Positions 26,405-35,836 are shown, counted from the stretch's first letter. The stretch is DNA of 64,000 bases from Deinococcales bacterium (GCA_025352125.1 JANXTZ010000055.1:1-64000), one strand, 5' to 3'. Notes: generated by a model not told the origin, from the sequence alone. Made by a program: numbers and translations.

Positions 26405-27406
26405 CTACTTGCCGACCAATTCCAAATGCGTTTCGCTCGAGTTTGACTCCAGGGTTTCAATAAACGCACTCACCACACTTGGGTCAAAATGCTTTCCCGA
26501 ATCCATGCGAAGCTGTGCCAAAGCCTCCTCGTGCGTCCAAGCCCGTTTGTAAGGTCGAATCGACACCAGGGCATCGTAAACATCGCAAATCGCAAAAACC
26601 CGTGCCTCGAGCGGAATTTCTTCGCCCTTGAGACCCGTCGGATAACCCGAACCATCAAAGCGTTCGTGGTGATACCGAATCACGTTCAGCGCCCCTTGCG
26701 CCAAACCAGGAATTTGTGACGCCAGATGAAAGCCGCGTTCGACATGGGTTTTCATCATGCTCCACTCTTCGGCATTGAGTTTGCCTGGTTTTAATAAAAT
26801 ACCGTCGGGAACACCCAATTTCCCCAAATCATGCAGATACGCGCCTTGGCGCAACGCCTCGAGTTGAAGCGTGTTCAAGCCAAAAGCCTCACCGAGCGCC
26901 GTGGCGTACTGAACAACATGCTGGGTGTGACCTGCGGTTTCCAGATCGCGCATCTCGAGCGCCAGACCGAGCGCCAGAAAACTGCCCTCCAAAGTTTTTT
27001 GAGTATGGGCTTGACGGTACGATTTCAGTGCCGCATCGACCCAGAGCATCAGTTTTTCAGCGCCCTCAGATTTGTCGTGGTATCCCTGAATCTCGAGTTC
27101 GCGCAGCATCTCACGGGCTGGGATCAAACTCTGACCGGTTTGCAAAATCACCTGGGTGTCAGTGTTAAATTTGCGCAACCTCGATACCGTTTCGCCGCCC
27201 GTCAAACCAGGCATGTTGAAATCGAGCACCATGACATGAATTTCAGACTGCTGGCAAATCTCGAGCGCCGCGCGACCGTTGTCGGCAATCAGAACCGTAT
27301 GTCCTTCACGTTCAAACAAATAACGTAAACTCTCGAGCACCAATGGGTTGTCATCTACGATCAGAAGGGTATGCCCTGAAGAGGAGTGGGTTGAAAGTCT
27401 GGGCAC
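26405..27406 (-). CDS. REC-HD-GYP c-di-GMP phosphodiesterase
   Basis: The product has 333 residues. The receiver is 12-128 with D62 in LDFNMPG. The HD-GYP domain from about 135 has HD at 192-193 (YLHDLGKLGVPDGILLKPGKL) and HHERFDGSGYP at 246-256, so all hallmark residues for c-di-GMP hydrolysis are present. It starts at GTG 27406 with TAAAAT 9 nt upstream, close to leaderless. It lies with the GGDEF protein and two kinases on one strand, which suggests opposing outputs from a shared input. Confidence 0.94.
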   Translation of the reverse strand: MPRLSTHSSSGHTLLIVDDNPLVLESLRYLFEREGHTVLIADNGRAALEICQQSEIHVMVLDFNMPGLTGGETVSRLRKFNTDTQVILQTGQSLIPAREMLRELEIQGYHDKSEGAEKLMLWVDAALKSYRQAHTQKTLEGSFLALGLALEMRDLETAGHTQHVVQYATALGEAFGLNTLQLEALRQGAYLHDLGKLGVPDGILLKPGKLNAEEWSMMKTHVERGFHLASQIPGLAQGALNVIRYHHERFDGSGYPTGLKGEEIPLEARVFAICDVYDALVSIRPYKRAWTHEEALAQLRMDSGKHFDPSVVSAFIETLESNSSETHLELVGK

Positions 27407-27526
27407 AATGAGGAAATTTTACACGCCGCCATTGTTTTTGCGCGTCCATTTTGCACACGCTATCAAACCCGAGTTTGATCAAAACCGCTGTAAAACCCAA
27501 GATTGTTTGTTCAGTGCCAACAAAAT

Positions 27527-28972
27527 TCAGTGCGAATGAACCGTATTCATCAGCATCACGTTCGGTTTCCACTCGAGCAAGCTGGTTGCCTGGGCGTAAA
27601 GATCGTACTCATCGGCATCTTCGACTAGCACTTTAATAATGTCACCAATCTTGATCTGACCCGCCAGTTCGCCAGCCGCAATGTAGACGCTGCCGTCAAT
27701 GCCTGGAGCATCGCCTTTGCTGCGTCCAATCAACTTCGAGCCTGCAACCGTGTCGTCCTCATCGTCGTTGTACTCGTCGATCATCACTTCAATCTCGAGT
27801 CCGATTTTTGCCTGGTTTTTTTGAAGACTGATCTCTTGTTGCAGTGCCATCAAACGCATCAGCCGTTCCTGTTTGATGTCTTCGGGTACATGATTCTCGA
27901 GTTGATTCGAGTCTGCGCCCTCGACGTGGCTGTAGGTGAACGCGCCAACGCGGTCAAGACGGGCTTCAGTCAGGAAATCCAGCAACATCTGAAAGTCGCT
28001 TTCGGTCTCGCCTGGGAAACCGACAATGAACGTGCTGCGCAAAACGATTTCTGGGCAGATTTCACGCCAACGTTTTATGGTCTCGAGCTGTGTAGACCCG
28101 TGCGCGTCGCTGGTACGCTTTCCCGCACCAGGGCGGCGCATGGCACGCAAGATGCTGGGGCTGGCGTGTTGCAACGGCACGTCCAGATACGGCAAGATCT
28201 TGCCCGTCGCCATCAACTTCACCACGTTCTCGACGTGCGGGTACGGATAAACGTAATGCAGCCGCACCCACACGCCCATCTCGCCAAGTTTGGTGGTCAA
28301 ATCAAGAAGATGCGCCGCAACCTGAGCACCCTGAAATTCCGATTCTCGGTGGCGAATGTCCACGCCGTAGGCGCTCGAGTCCTGGCTGATCACCAGCAAT
28401 TCTTTGGTGCCGCTGGCAACCAAACGGTACGCCTCGTACAACAAGTCCCCAGCGTCGCGGGATTCTTGCAAGCCGCGAAGTTTGGGAATGATGCAAAAGC
28501 TGCACGTGTGGTTGCAACCCTCGGCAATCTTTAAATACGAAAAATGCTTGGGTGTCAGCTTCACGCCCGTGCTCGAGAATGGAATCAAGCTGGTGAACGG
28601 GTTCTCGTCCCTGGGGATCAACCCATGCAGTGCCGTCATGACCCCGCCGACATCGCCGGGACCGGTCACGCTCGAGACGCTGGGGTGGCGCTGCATGATC
28701 GTCTCTGGGCGTTCGCCCAAACAACCCGTGACGATCACCTTGCCCGTGTGCTCCAGCGCCTCACCGATGCTCGAGAGGCTTTCTTCAATGGCGGGTGTGA
28801 TAAAACCGCAGGTGTTGACGATCACGACCTCGGCATCCTCGTAACTGGGCGCGATCTCGTAACCCTCGGCGCGAATCTGGGTCAAAATGCGCTCGGAATC
28901 GACCAGGGCTTTGGGGCAACCCAAAGAGACAAAACCAACTTTTCGGGTTTGGACAGTATTTACAGCACTCAA
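27527..28972 (-). CDS. rimO: Ribosomal protein S12 methylthiotransferase RimO
   Basis: This 481-residue radical-SAM methylthiotransferase modifies the conserved Asp of ribosomal protein S12. The N-terminal UPF0004 domain begins [16 protein letters not shown] with its cysteine set (NTCGFI, GCLGE). The radical SAM motif [11 protein letters not shown] sets it apart from MiaB together with VDSE. A C-terminal TRAM domain follows ([11 protein letters not shown]...ADEYDLYAQ). I choose TTG at 28972 because GGAGG lies 5 nt upstream; a frame to 28984 exists but its start lies in that site. A TATGAT box is at 28994-28999. Confidence 0.94.
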   Translation of the reverse strand: MSAVNTVQTRKVGFVSLGCPKALVDSERILTQIRAEGYEIAPSYEDAEVVIVNTCGFITPAIEESLSSIGEALEHTGKVIVTGCLGERPETIMQRHPSVSSVTGPGDVGGVMTALHGLIPRDENPFTSLIPFSSTGVKLTPKHFSYLKIAEGCNHTCSFCIIPKLRGLQESRDAGDLLYEAYRLVASGTKELLVISQDSSAYGVDIRHRESEFQGAQVAAHLLDLTTKLGEMGVWVRLHYVYPYPHVENVVKLMATGKILPYLDVPLQHASPSILRAMRRPGAGKRTSDAHGSTQLETIKRWREICPEIVLRSTFIVGFPGETESDFQMLLDFLTEARLDRVGAFTYSHVEGADSNQLENHVPEDIKQERLMRLMALQQEISLQKNQAKIGLEIEVMIDEYNDDEDDTVAGSKLIGRSKGDAPGIDGSVYIAAGELAGQIKIGDIIKVLVEDADEYDLYAQATSLLEWKPNVMLMNTVHSH

Positions 28973-29039
28973 AACAACCTCCAAAAGCCAGTCATCATAC
29001 TCGAGTGACCAGGACTTGGATAGGGACGCCCGATTCTGC

Positions 29040-30161
29040 TCAAGGCAGTGTGATCGTGGCGGCTTCGGCAGAACCGATGGCGGCTTTGGTCACACCATTG
29101 ATGCTCGAACTGATCTGATCGGGTTGCCCAGCCCGCACCGTGATCGGACCCGTATAGGCTTGGCTCGAGCCTTGCTTCGGAATACCCTCGTACAAGACCC
29201 TGCCCGTTTTGTCCTTGATGCGCACCCAACTTGTGCCATTGAACGTCAGATTGATCGTGCCAGGTTTGGCGGTTGCAGCGCTCACAGACGGCTCGAGTTT
29301 TTGCAGCGAAACTGAAAGCTTGCGGTTGGTCAAAAACGGAATGATTTTGACAAACGGTTGATAACCCTTGAGTTCGACCCGCAACTCTCGAGCTGGGTTT
29401 GACGTGACCGGAGCGTTGGTGAGCGGCGTCACGCCCATGTTGTTGCGGTCCACCAAGACGGTTGCGCCTTTGGGGGTGCTTTGCAAAGAAAGCATGACGG
29501 TTTGGGTGCTCAAAGTTGTCCCAGGATTCTGCGTGTTGGCAATCACTCCGGTCTGGTTTGCGTTTGAAACAGCTCCACGTGGTGTTCCACGCCATGCGGT
29601 CCAAGCCACCCAAGCGATTGCGCCCAAAACAAAGATTGCTGCCAGCACAATTGGAACCACCGGAAGCCTGCCGCTCGAGGAATTTGCGCTGGTCATGGTG
29701 ATGGGACGGTTTGAACCGAGCGCCGAGGTGGCACCACTCGAGGACACGCTTTTGTTGACCCCAGACGCGGCAAGCCCAGAAACTGGAATTGGACTCAGTG
29801 GCGAGGGTGTGTTGATGCGCGTGGCGCGTTGCACGCTTGGCGCAGGCGCTGGGGCTGCCCCCGAAACGCGGTCATAGACTTGCACAAACGGGGCGGCGTC
29901 CAAACCCACCAATTTGGCATAACTTTGAATGTAACTGCGGGTGAAAATGCCTTCAGGCAATTGATGAAATTCGCCCGCCTCAAGCAACGACAATAAACTG
30001 GTGCGAAGTTTGAGTTTATCGGCGATCATCTCGAGCGACAAGCCTCTTGCTTCGCGGGCTTCGCGTAAACTCGAACCGAAATTGGTTTGGTCAATCGTCA
30101 AACGCCCCGTGAGGCTGCTGGAGGTGGTGCTGGTGCCTGTGTTCTTGGTTTCTTCGTTCAT
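29040..30161 (-). CDS. RodZ-like HTH membrane protein with PEGA domain
   Basis: The product has 373 residues. A Cro/C1-type HTH is at about 20-90 ([22 protein letters not shown]...[21 protein letters not shown]), the RodZ signature. A Ser/Pro linker, one TM segment ([20 protein letters not shown]), a PEGA-like domain ([20 protein letters not shown]) and a C-terminal DUF4115-like domain ([23 protein letters not shown]) follow. RodZ links MreB to the cell-wall elongation machinery; the inserted PEGA module is unusual. The ATG at 30161 has GGGAG upstream, so the longer frame is rejected. It lies upstream of rimO on the same strand. Confidence 0.85.
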   Translation of the reverse strand: MNEETKNTGTSTTSSSLTGRLTIDQTNFGSSLREAREARGLSLEMIADKLKLRTSLLSLLEAGEFHQLPEGIFTRSYIQSYAKLVGLDAAPFVQVYDRVSGAAPAPAPSVQRATRINTPSPLSPIPVSGLAASGVNKSVSSSGATSALGSNRPITMTSANSSSGRLPVVPIVLAAIFVLGAIAWVAWTAWRGTPRGAVSNANQTGVIANTQNPGTTLSTQTVMLSLQSTPKGATVLVDRNNMGVTPLTNAPVTSNPARELRVELKGYQPFVKIIPFLTNRKLSVSLQKLEPSVSAATAKPGTINLTFNGTSWVRIKDKTGRVLYEGIPKQGSSQAYTGPITVRAGQPDQISSSINGVTKAAIGSAEAATITLP

Positions 30162-30410
30162 CGGGTGCTCCCGTGTCATGTGGTTGTTTATCGCTGCCCA
30201 AAAATCTCGGGCACAAACGCGCATTCCAGTGTACCGCGCCTTGGGTGAGGAACACCAAATTTTAGAAACCGAGAATTGAAAAATGTCACGCTTTTCTGCC
30301 AAGCGCACATGAAAAAAGCCAAATTGGCATTAAGATGAAACTCGGGTGTTGAAGACCTTGAGTCTCTCGAGGAGAAGATCATTTGAGGCAGTCTCAAAAG
30401 GGGTGGGTTT

Positions 30411-31832
30411 TTGAAACAAATACTAAGAACGTTTGCAACATTGATCGTTGCGGGTGCTGGTCTTGCCAGCGCCCAAGATGTGCGTTCGCTCGGCATGGGC
30501 GGGGTGTTGTTGCCTGGACCCAGTTTGGCGGCATTTAACCCCGCCTACGCAACGTACCCTGCCAATCAATGGGGGCGCGGCGGTGGAATTGTCCTGCCGA
30601 TAGGCTTGATCAATTTTTTTATTCGCCCACAGATGAACATTTTAAATTTTGCCACCAACCGTGCACCTTATGTCAACGATCCTCAAAACAACCCGTTTGA
30701 TCTGCTGCCGATTTTTGATCAAGCCACCAACCTCAACAGTTTTATCCTCAACCCGCCGTCCAGCCCAAAGGAACTGGTGATTGACATTACCGCCCAGAAT
30801 GGCGTGCGGTTTTTTGATGGTGATGGCAACCAACTGCAATTCTCGAGCGGTGCGGGCGTTGCCATTGCGGGCAGCTCGAGCAGCCGCCCGTTGGGGGTCA
30901 ACCCACTGTTTCGCCTGCCGATCAATGTTGGACCCGTGCAAGTTGGTCTGGGTTTGTTCGTCAACGTTGGCACGCCAGGTATTTCACTGAATCAAGAATT
31001 CTTGAACAAACTTGCCACCAACACGCTCGAGCCGAGCAAAACCTACACTTTCGCCACGGGTTCGTTCCAGGCTTCTGCCGGTGTGGCACTGGATTTGGCA
31101 TTCGCCACCAGCATTTCACTGCCGACCACGACCCTGTACGTGGGCGCTCGAGGCACAGGCTTTTACGGACTGGGTTATGTCTCGGGTGCGGTCAATGCAA
31201 AAATTGCTACCAAACCTGACGGCAGTCCAGACACCAGCACACTGGGCAAATACGACGGCGAGGTCTTCATCTCGAGTCCGTTTTACCATCCTGGCGACAG
31301 TGGTTTTGGCGCTGATTTGGACCTTGGCGTTGCCGCCGATTTCAGTGGTGCGCAACTCGGAGCGCCCGAACTCGAGCGTCTGAATGTTGGTGCTGGGGTC
31401 TTGGGCGGTCTGACGTTTAGTTCATGGACTGGACAAAATTTTAAGGTTTCCAACACCGATTCGACCCCGTTCGCGGCGGGCAAAGGCGTTGCCGCAACGG
31501 TTGACAGTGGCTTGACCACCGATCCACTGTTCACCGTTAACGGCGCAGGTTTGTTCAACGTTGGTGTGCCAGGCTTGAAGGTTCTGGCGGCGGCGGATTT
31601 GCAATTTGGACGCAACGCATTCTCGATTCATCTTGGCGCGGAGGCACAATTTGGCTTGCTGGTCGGACGGGCTGGCATCGGTTACAACAACGGTTTGACC
31701 TTTGGTCTGGGCGGCGGCGTGGATTTTGGCGGTGGGCTTGGACTCGACGTTGCCCTGACCAGCCACACGGCTGTGTTCACCAGTGGTTACACGGCTTTTG
31801 GCATTGCCCTTTCCTTGAAGTTGGGGTTTTAA
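30411..31832 (+). CDS. Exported outer-membrane-type beta-barrel protein
   Basis: The product has 473 residues. A signal peptide (cleavage near AGLASA-QD) precedes DVRSLGMGGVLLPGPSLAAFNPAYATYP, typical of FadL/PorV-like or conjugal-transfer TraF-like barrel proteins. Many amphipathic, Gly- and aromatic-rich strands follow, and the chain ends in ALSLKLGF with a terminal Phe, the usual outer-membrane insertion signal. The TTG start has a GGGGTGGG site. The lipoprotein gene follows with no gap, so the pair is probably one envelope unit. Confidence 0.7.
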   Translation: MKQILRTFATLIVAGAGLASAQDVRSLGMGGVLLPGPSLAAFNPAYATYPANQWGRGGGIVLPIGLINFFIRPQMNILNFATNRAPYVNDPQNNPFDLLPIFDQATNLNSFILNPPSSPKELVIDITAQNGVRFFDGDGNQLQFSSGAGVAIAGSSSSRPLGVNPLFRLPINVGPVQVGLGLFVNVGTPGISLNQEFLNKLATNTLEPSKTYTFATGSFQASAGVALDLAFATSISLPTTTLYVGARGTGFYGLGYVSGAVNAKIATKPDGSPDTSTLGKYDGEVFISSPFYHPGDSGFGADLDLGVAADFSGAQLGAPELERLNVGAGVLGGLTFSSWTGQNFKVSNTDSTPFAAGKGVAATVDSGLTTDPLFTVNGAGLFNVGVPGLKVLAAADLQFGRNAFSIHLGAEAQFGLLVGRAGIGYNNGLTFGLGGGVDFGGGLGLDVALTSHTAVFTSGYTAFGIALSLKLGF

Positions 31833-32447
31833 ATGAAAAAATTTACCTCTCGGGTTTTGCTGGCTTTTGTTGCCCTGGCGCTGTCCAGTTGCGCCAATTA
31901 CACGTTAATCACCCTCAAAGTCGATGTTGCCTCGCTGGTTGGCGAGGCGGCGTTAAAGACCACCCTGCAATTCAGCACGCCGACACTGATTGTCAACGAA
32001 ACCGTTCCCAACAAACCCGAAGGTCAGTTGATTGATAATTTTCCAAAATTGGACGTGCTCAACAGCGCCAAACTCGATATTCTGGTGCTGACTGGCGACG
32101 GCTCGGGAAACACCGCCAAAATCTCTGGCAGCATTCGCGTTTATGTCGCACCAACCAATGAGACCAACATTTACCAGGACTCCAAGTATTTGATCAGCAA
32201 CACAAACGCCGCAACCGCAACCTCGAGCATCCAAATCAATTTTGAACTCGCACCGACTGGGGCAAGCCCAACGACCGAACAGCAAATCAGGGCGGATGCT
32301 TTGAAAGCCATTCAAACGGGCAAATTTCGGGTCGGGGTGAAAATCCAGGGCAATTTTGAGAGCGCCCAATCCAAACTCGAGATTGCGCTCAAAACCTTCA
32401 AAATCAACATCAGCGGCTATCCGATTAAACTTGTGCCAGCACAATGA
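31833..32447 (+). CDS. Putative lipoprotein paired with the barrel protein
   Basis: The product has 204 residues. The signal peptide MKKFTSRVLLAFVALALSSC ends in the lipobox LSSC. The mature part is beta-rich with VDVASLVGEAALKTTLQF and a C-terminal GKFRVGVKIQGNFESAQSKLEIALKTFKINI. The start codon directly follows the stop of the barrel gene, so translational coupling is likely. No family is recognised. By context it may help assemble or plug the barrel. Confidence 0.7.
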   Translation: MKKFTSRVLLAFVALALSSCANYTLITLKVDVASLVGEAALKTTLQFSTPTLIVNETVPNKPEGQLIDNFPKLDVLNSAKLDILVLTGDGSGNTAKISGSIRVYVAPTNETNIYQDSKYLISNTNAATATSSIQINFELAPTGASPTTEQQIRADALKAIQTGKFRVGVKIQGNFESAQSKLEIALKTFKINISGYPIKLVPAQ

Positions 32448-32608
32448 AGCCTCAATCATTTGACGGGTCATTAAGTTTTGATAAAGCTTTTGACCACCTT
32501 TATGAACAAGCCTTTACGGTATTTTACCATCTCGAGTCTCAATTTCTGTCAAACTGAAATACGTTCAAGTTCTGCGTTTAATACCCCAGTTTTCTCAGGA
32601 GTTTAACC

Positions 32609-33067
32609 ATGAAACTAAGCCTTACTCGAGCATTAACGTTGGTTGCTTTGACTGTGACTGGACTGCTTTTTAGTGCTGGACTTGCCAAAAACACCTATCG
32701 CTTGGCGGCAATCGCGCAGTTCAAACTCTCGCCTGACACCGACGACGGCACACGGTTGACGCAGTGTACCTACTGTCACGTCAACAGCAGCGGCAACAAA
32801 CCCTGGAATCCGTTTGGCATTAATCTGCAAAGCACTTTCAGAAACGAAACCGACACCAGCCTTTCCAACACGGTGCGCATCAAAGATGCCCTCTACAAGG
32901 TTTTGCTTAAAAAACTCGATTCCGACAACGACGGTTATTACGATGCACTCGAGGTTTTCTCCAAAACCTTACCTGGCAATGATTCCTCCAAGCCCAGCCT
33001 CGAAGCCGCCAAACTCGAGGCTCAATTTAAAGACGCGGGCGGTTTTGCACAGTACAAAGCGCCGTAA
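32609..33067 (+). CDS. Exported small c-type cytochrome-like protein with EF-hand
   Basis: The product has 152 residues. A signal peptide (to about SAGLAK) is followed by a single haem-c motif, CTYCH, at residues of about 52-56, inside DDGTRLTQCTYCHVNSSGN. A calcium-binding EF-hand/dockerin-like loop follows, DSDNDGYYDALEVF. No methionine ligand is obvious, so the haem could be five-coordinate or bis-His. An electron-transfer or sensing role outside the cytoplasm is inferred. A 17-bp terminator follows. Confidence 0.7.
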   Translation: MKLSLTRALTLVALTVTGLLFSAGLAKNTYRLAAIAQFKLSPDTDDGTRLTQCTYCHVNSSGNKPWNPFGINLQSTFRNETDTSLSNTVRIKDALYKVLLKKLDSDNDGYYDALEVFSKTLPGNDSSKPSLEAAKLEAQFKDAGGFAQYKAP

Positions 33068-33083
33068 AGTCAAAGCTTATGGC

Positions 33084-33120
33084 AAGTTAAAGCCCGAGGA
33101 TCATCCTCGGGCTTTAACTT
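33084..33120 (+). terminator. Terminator of the cytochrome-like gene
   Basis: A 17-bp perfect stem (arm AAGTTAAAGCCCGAGGA, loop TCA) is followed by a T-rich stretch. Confidence 0.85.
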
Positions 33121-33152
33121 TGGAATCTTTTTGCTTAAGAGCAACAAAAATC

Positions 33153-33180
33153 CCATCTCGAGTCATTATTCTCGAGATGG
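33153..33180 (-). terminator. Terminator of the SOD-like gene
   Basis: A 10-bp stem CCATCTCGAG/CTCGAGATGG is followed on the minus strand by GATTTTTG. Confidence 0.75.
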
Positions 33181-33200
33181 AATCGGTGTTTGAAGCAATG

Positions 33201-33626
33201 TTATCGGACGTTACCGCAAGCGATTCCGCCACCCACGCCGGCATCGGAGGCTTTCTGATGAATGTTGATGTATGCGGCGGCAGGTATTTTGGCGGTTTCA
33301 ACCATTTTTTCAATGCTGCCGTTGCCGCTCGCGTCGGCGGTCACATCGGGCAAACCGATGACCACAGGACCTTGATTGGCGCAAGAACCCACATGAATGT
33401 GCATGGCGTGCTTGCTGTTTGCTTCCATGCCTGAAAGCTTGACGACCACTTTGGCAGTCCCGTCGGTCATGGTGACCACGCTGGCAGTTCCGGTTACGGT
33501 GCTGGCGGCATTGCTTGCCAGCGCACCCGTGCTCGAGATTTTAACGTCGTAGCTGGGTCCAGTGTTGGCTGGGGCACATGAGGCGAACGCGAGCGCACCG
33601 AAGACGGTCAATAGGGCATATTTCAT
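33201..33626 (-). CDS. Cu/Zn superoxide dismutase-like lipoprotein, reduced
   Basis: The product has 141 residues. A lipoprotein signal (MKYALLTVFGALAFASC) precedes a SodC-like beta-barrel. MHIHVGSC corresponds to the first two copper ligands (family GFHIH..GDC), YINIHQ to the late copper-ligand strand and GGGIACGNV to the conserved C-terminus. Between them the bridging histidine and the whole zinc sub-loop (H, H, D) are missing. It may be a copper-only or copper-binding derivative, or inactive as a dismutase. AGGAGG precedes the ATG. Confidence 0.72.
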   Translation of the reverse strand: MKYALLTVFGALAFASCAPANTGPSYDVKISSTGALASNAASTVTGTASVVTMTDGTAKVVVKLSGMEANSKHAMHIHVGSCANQGPVVIGLPDVTADASGNGSIEKMVETAKIPAAAYINIHQKASDAGVGGGIACGNVR

Positions 33627-33705
33627 AAAATCCTCCTGAAAGATTGTGGTTCGAATAGGTATACGTCTTTAAAGCAAGATTGGATGCTGCCAGCCAAGTA
33701 TAGCC

Positions 33706-34140
33706 TCAAGGCTGCCATGAAAGTTTTGCGACCCGCTTTGCCCGCACCCGATGCGCGAGCCGTTTGGAATGGTAAATATAAACCCAAGCCCGAATGCGTT
33801 CCCCGCGACAATGCGCCCAGGTTTTCACCCGACGGTATTCCAACCCCTCGAGTTCGAGGTGGTCAAGCACCATCAGGGCATCTTCAGGCTCGAGTTGTGA
33901 CGCGCCGAGCGTGTGAATTTCACCCAAGACCATGCCGCGCCCGGGGATTAAACATGGGTATGGGTAAGGGCGCTCAAAGTTTGGAACGTTGTACAGCGCA
34001 ACACCGCGCAAATAAGCCTTCTGAACTTGACTGACGCCAGCGCCCTGCATGGCAGGAAAATTTCGTAAACCACGTTTCAGTGTGCCGTAAACAAAAACTT
34101 GTACTGGTTTTGAAACAGCCTCGCTCGAGTTGCCCGTCAC
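33706..34140 (-). CDS. Gamma-glutamylcyclotransferase-like (GGCT/AIG2) protein
   Basis: The product has 144 residues. VFVYGTLKRGLRN at the N-terminus is the GGCT substrate-binding YGSL/YGTL loop. A glutamate in the DALMVLDHLELEG region is the likely catalytic acid, and YRRVKTW and AWVYIYH follow. Members release 5-oxoproline from gamma-glutamyl compounds or act on modified amines. The GTG start at 34140 directly follows the TAA of the SagB-like gene, so the two are coupled. The C-terminus is extended and basic. Confidence 0.85.
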   Translation of the reverse strand: MTGNSSEAVSKPVQVFVYGTLKRGLRNFPAMQGAGVSQVQKAYLRGVALYNVPNFERPYPYPCLIPGRGMVLGEIHTLGASQLEPEDALMVLDHLELEGLEYRRVKTWAHCRGERIRAWVYIYHSKRLAHRVRAKRVAKLSWQP

Positions 34141-34869
34141 TTACCGCCCCACCAAAATCACGCACATCGGCAGTTCGCGGTTGCCATTCAAACCCAGCAA
34201 AAACGAGAGTTCGTCATCGTAAAAGGTGCTGATGGGCAAAACGCTTAAACCCAGTGCCGTGGCTGCCAACAGAATGTTCTGCGCCGCAAACCCAGCCTCG
34301 AGGTACAAGTATCGGTGTCCACGCTCGCCGTGCGACGCCGTGACGCGTTCGGTCACACCCGTCAGCACAATCGCGCAGGCGGCAACGTCAATGCCAGCCT
34401 CGCCAAGGAGTGCACTCGAGAAATCCTTGGTGATGTCGCCAATTCGCACCTGCTCGAGTTGATGTTCGCGCACCACGTAATGGTAAACGCCCGCAAAAGT
34501 ATCTTTCACGTCGCGCACCAGCACGTAAGCCTCGAGCGGATACGCGCCGCTGGGACTGGGTGACGCCCGAAACGGCAGTGCCGCCCTGGCGGTGGCAGAA
34601 CGCTCGCCCGTGATGCCTTGCGCCGCCCACAACAATTGAGCGATCTCGGACGGTGTGACGCTCGAGCCAACCTCTGGAATCAGGGAACGTCTGGCGGCAA
34701 TCACGCTCCAGACCCCAGCGCCGCCCTTGGCTTTGGGTGCGGGCAGTCTGATCGTCTCGAGCGGACTGGCATAGACCTTGAACGCTGGCACACGTTTCCC
34801 TGGGGGGAAGGTGTCACCGCGTTTGAGTTTGGTCGAATCGTGGAATTTATCCCCGATGGAATCTTTCAA
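34141..34869 (-). CDS. SagB-type nitroreductase-fold oxidoreductase
   Basis: This 242-residue FMN-dependent nitroreductase-fold protein of the SagB/ThcOx family has RRSLIPEVGSSVTPSEIAQLLWAAQGI, the FMN region RASPSPSGAYPLEAYVLV, GVYHYVVREHQLE and the C-terminal YLEAGFAAQNILLAATALGL. In azole-peptide systems such enzymes oxidise azolines, but no cyclodehydratase (YcaO) or precursor is nearby, so a general redox role is more likely. It has a TTG start with AAGGA 6 nt upstream. The GGCT gene follows immediately. Confidence 0.87.
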   Translation of the reverse strand: MKDSIGDKFHDSTKLKRGDTFPPGKRVPAFKVYASPLETIRLPAPKAKGGAGVWSVIAARRSLIPEVGSSVTPSEIAQLLWAAQGITGERSATARAALPFRASPSPSGAYPLEAYVLVRDVKDTFAGVYHYVVREHQLEQVRIGDITKDFSSALLGEAGIDVAACAIVLTGVTERVTASHGERGHRYLYLEAGFAAQNILLAATALGLSVLPISTFYDDELSFLLGLNGNRELPMCVILVGR

Positions 34870-35033
34870 GGCAATCCTTCTTGGGTGGCGAATTCAACAC
34901 GCGGCAGCAACCTGCAAGTCTGCCGTAATATTGGATAACGAAGCGTAACATGATTTCGAGGTCGTTGGAACAGATGAACCCGAAGTTGGCGCTTTACAAA
35001 TCCCCAGCCTTGAGCTTCAGTTGTCTTGACCGA

Positions 35034-35039
35034 TAAACT
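35034..35039 (+). promoter_or_regulatory. -10 box of the SDR gene
   Basis: TAAACT has TTGAGC 18 bp upstream and 9 nt to GTG at 35049, close to leaderless. Confidence 0.4.
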
Positions 35040-35048
35040 GGTTTTAAC

Positions 35049-35836
35049 GTGAAGATTTTAAACAGCACCATCATCGTTACGGGCGCGTCGAGCGGGATTG
35101 GAAAAGCCTGCGCTCAAGTCCTGGCAAGTGCTGGCGCTACAGTCATTCTGTTGGCACGAAACCAAGAAAATCTCGAAGCTGTCAAACAGATGATTGAACA
35201 ATCTGGCGGTCAAGCTTTCATGTTCAGTGTTGATCTGGGCGATCAAAAGGCTGTCGCGCAAGTCGCTCTAGAAATTCAAAACCAGTGTGGCACTCTAGAC
35301 GCCATTGTTCACAGCGCTGGCTTGGGGCGTTGGTTGTGGCTCGAGGAAACCCCGCCCAGCGAGACTCAAACCATGATGGACGCACCATTTTTTGGGGCGT
35401 TATGGTTAACCCAAGCTTTTTTACCTGCCATGCTCGAGCAACAAAAAGGTCGAATCGTTTTTATTGGCTCTCCTGTCGCCTGGGTTGCCTGGTCAGGGGC
35501 AACAGTCTATGCTGCCAGCCGTTGGGCATTGCGCGGCTTGTACGAGGCATTGCGAGCCGATCTGGTCGGGGCGTCAGCATGGTCGTGCCAGGGCAAGTCA
35601 AAAGTGCTTATTTCGAGCACAACCCTGGCGTGGTTGAACGCTTTCCAAGCCTTGGAAAATTGATCCCGATTGTCACGCCAGAACAGGTCGCTCGAGCCGT
35701 GCAAACCGTTTTAACGCGTGAAAGCCGTATGATTGTGTTGCCGTGGTTGATGAATGCGTTCTTGAAACTCAATCAAATTTTGCCCAGATTTGTTGAATGG
35801 CTGGTCGTCTCGAGCGGTTTCAAGCGCAAAAAGTAA
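35049..35836 (+). pseudogene. Short-chain dehydrogenase, single frameshift
   Basis: The first frame (35049-35663) encodes a classical SDR: TGASSGIGKA cofactor motif, VHSAGLGRW, FIGSPVAW and the catalytic YAASRWAL (YxxxK-like, with Arg instead of Lys). After ...EALRADLVG it loses homology. From about 35572 the +2 frame continues as VSMVVPGQVKSAYFEHNPGV and on to 35836, the expected SDR C-terminus. The break is at a run of four G (35568-35571); five G would restore one frame of about 262 residues. It is either a real frameshift, a phase-variable tract or a homopolymer sequencing error. Confidence 0.8.
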
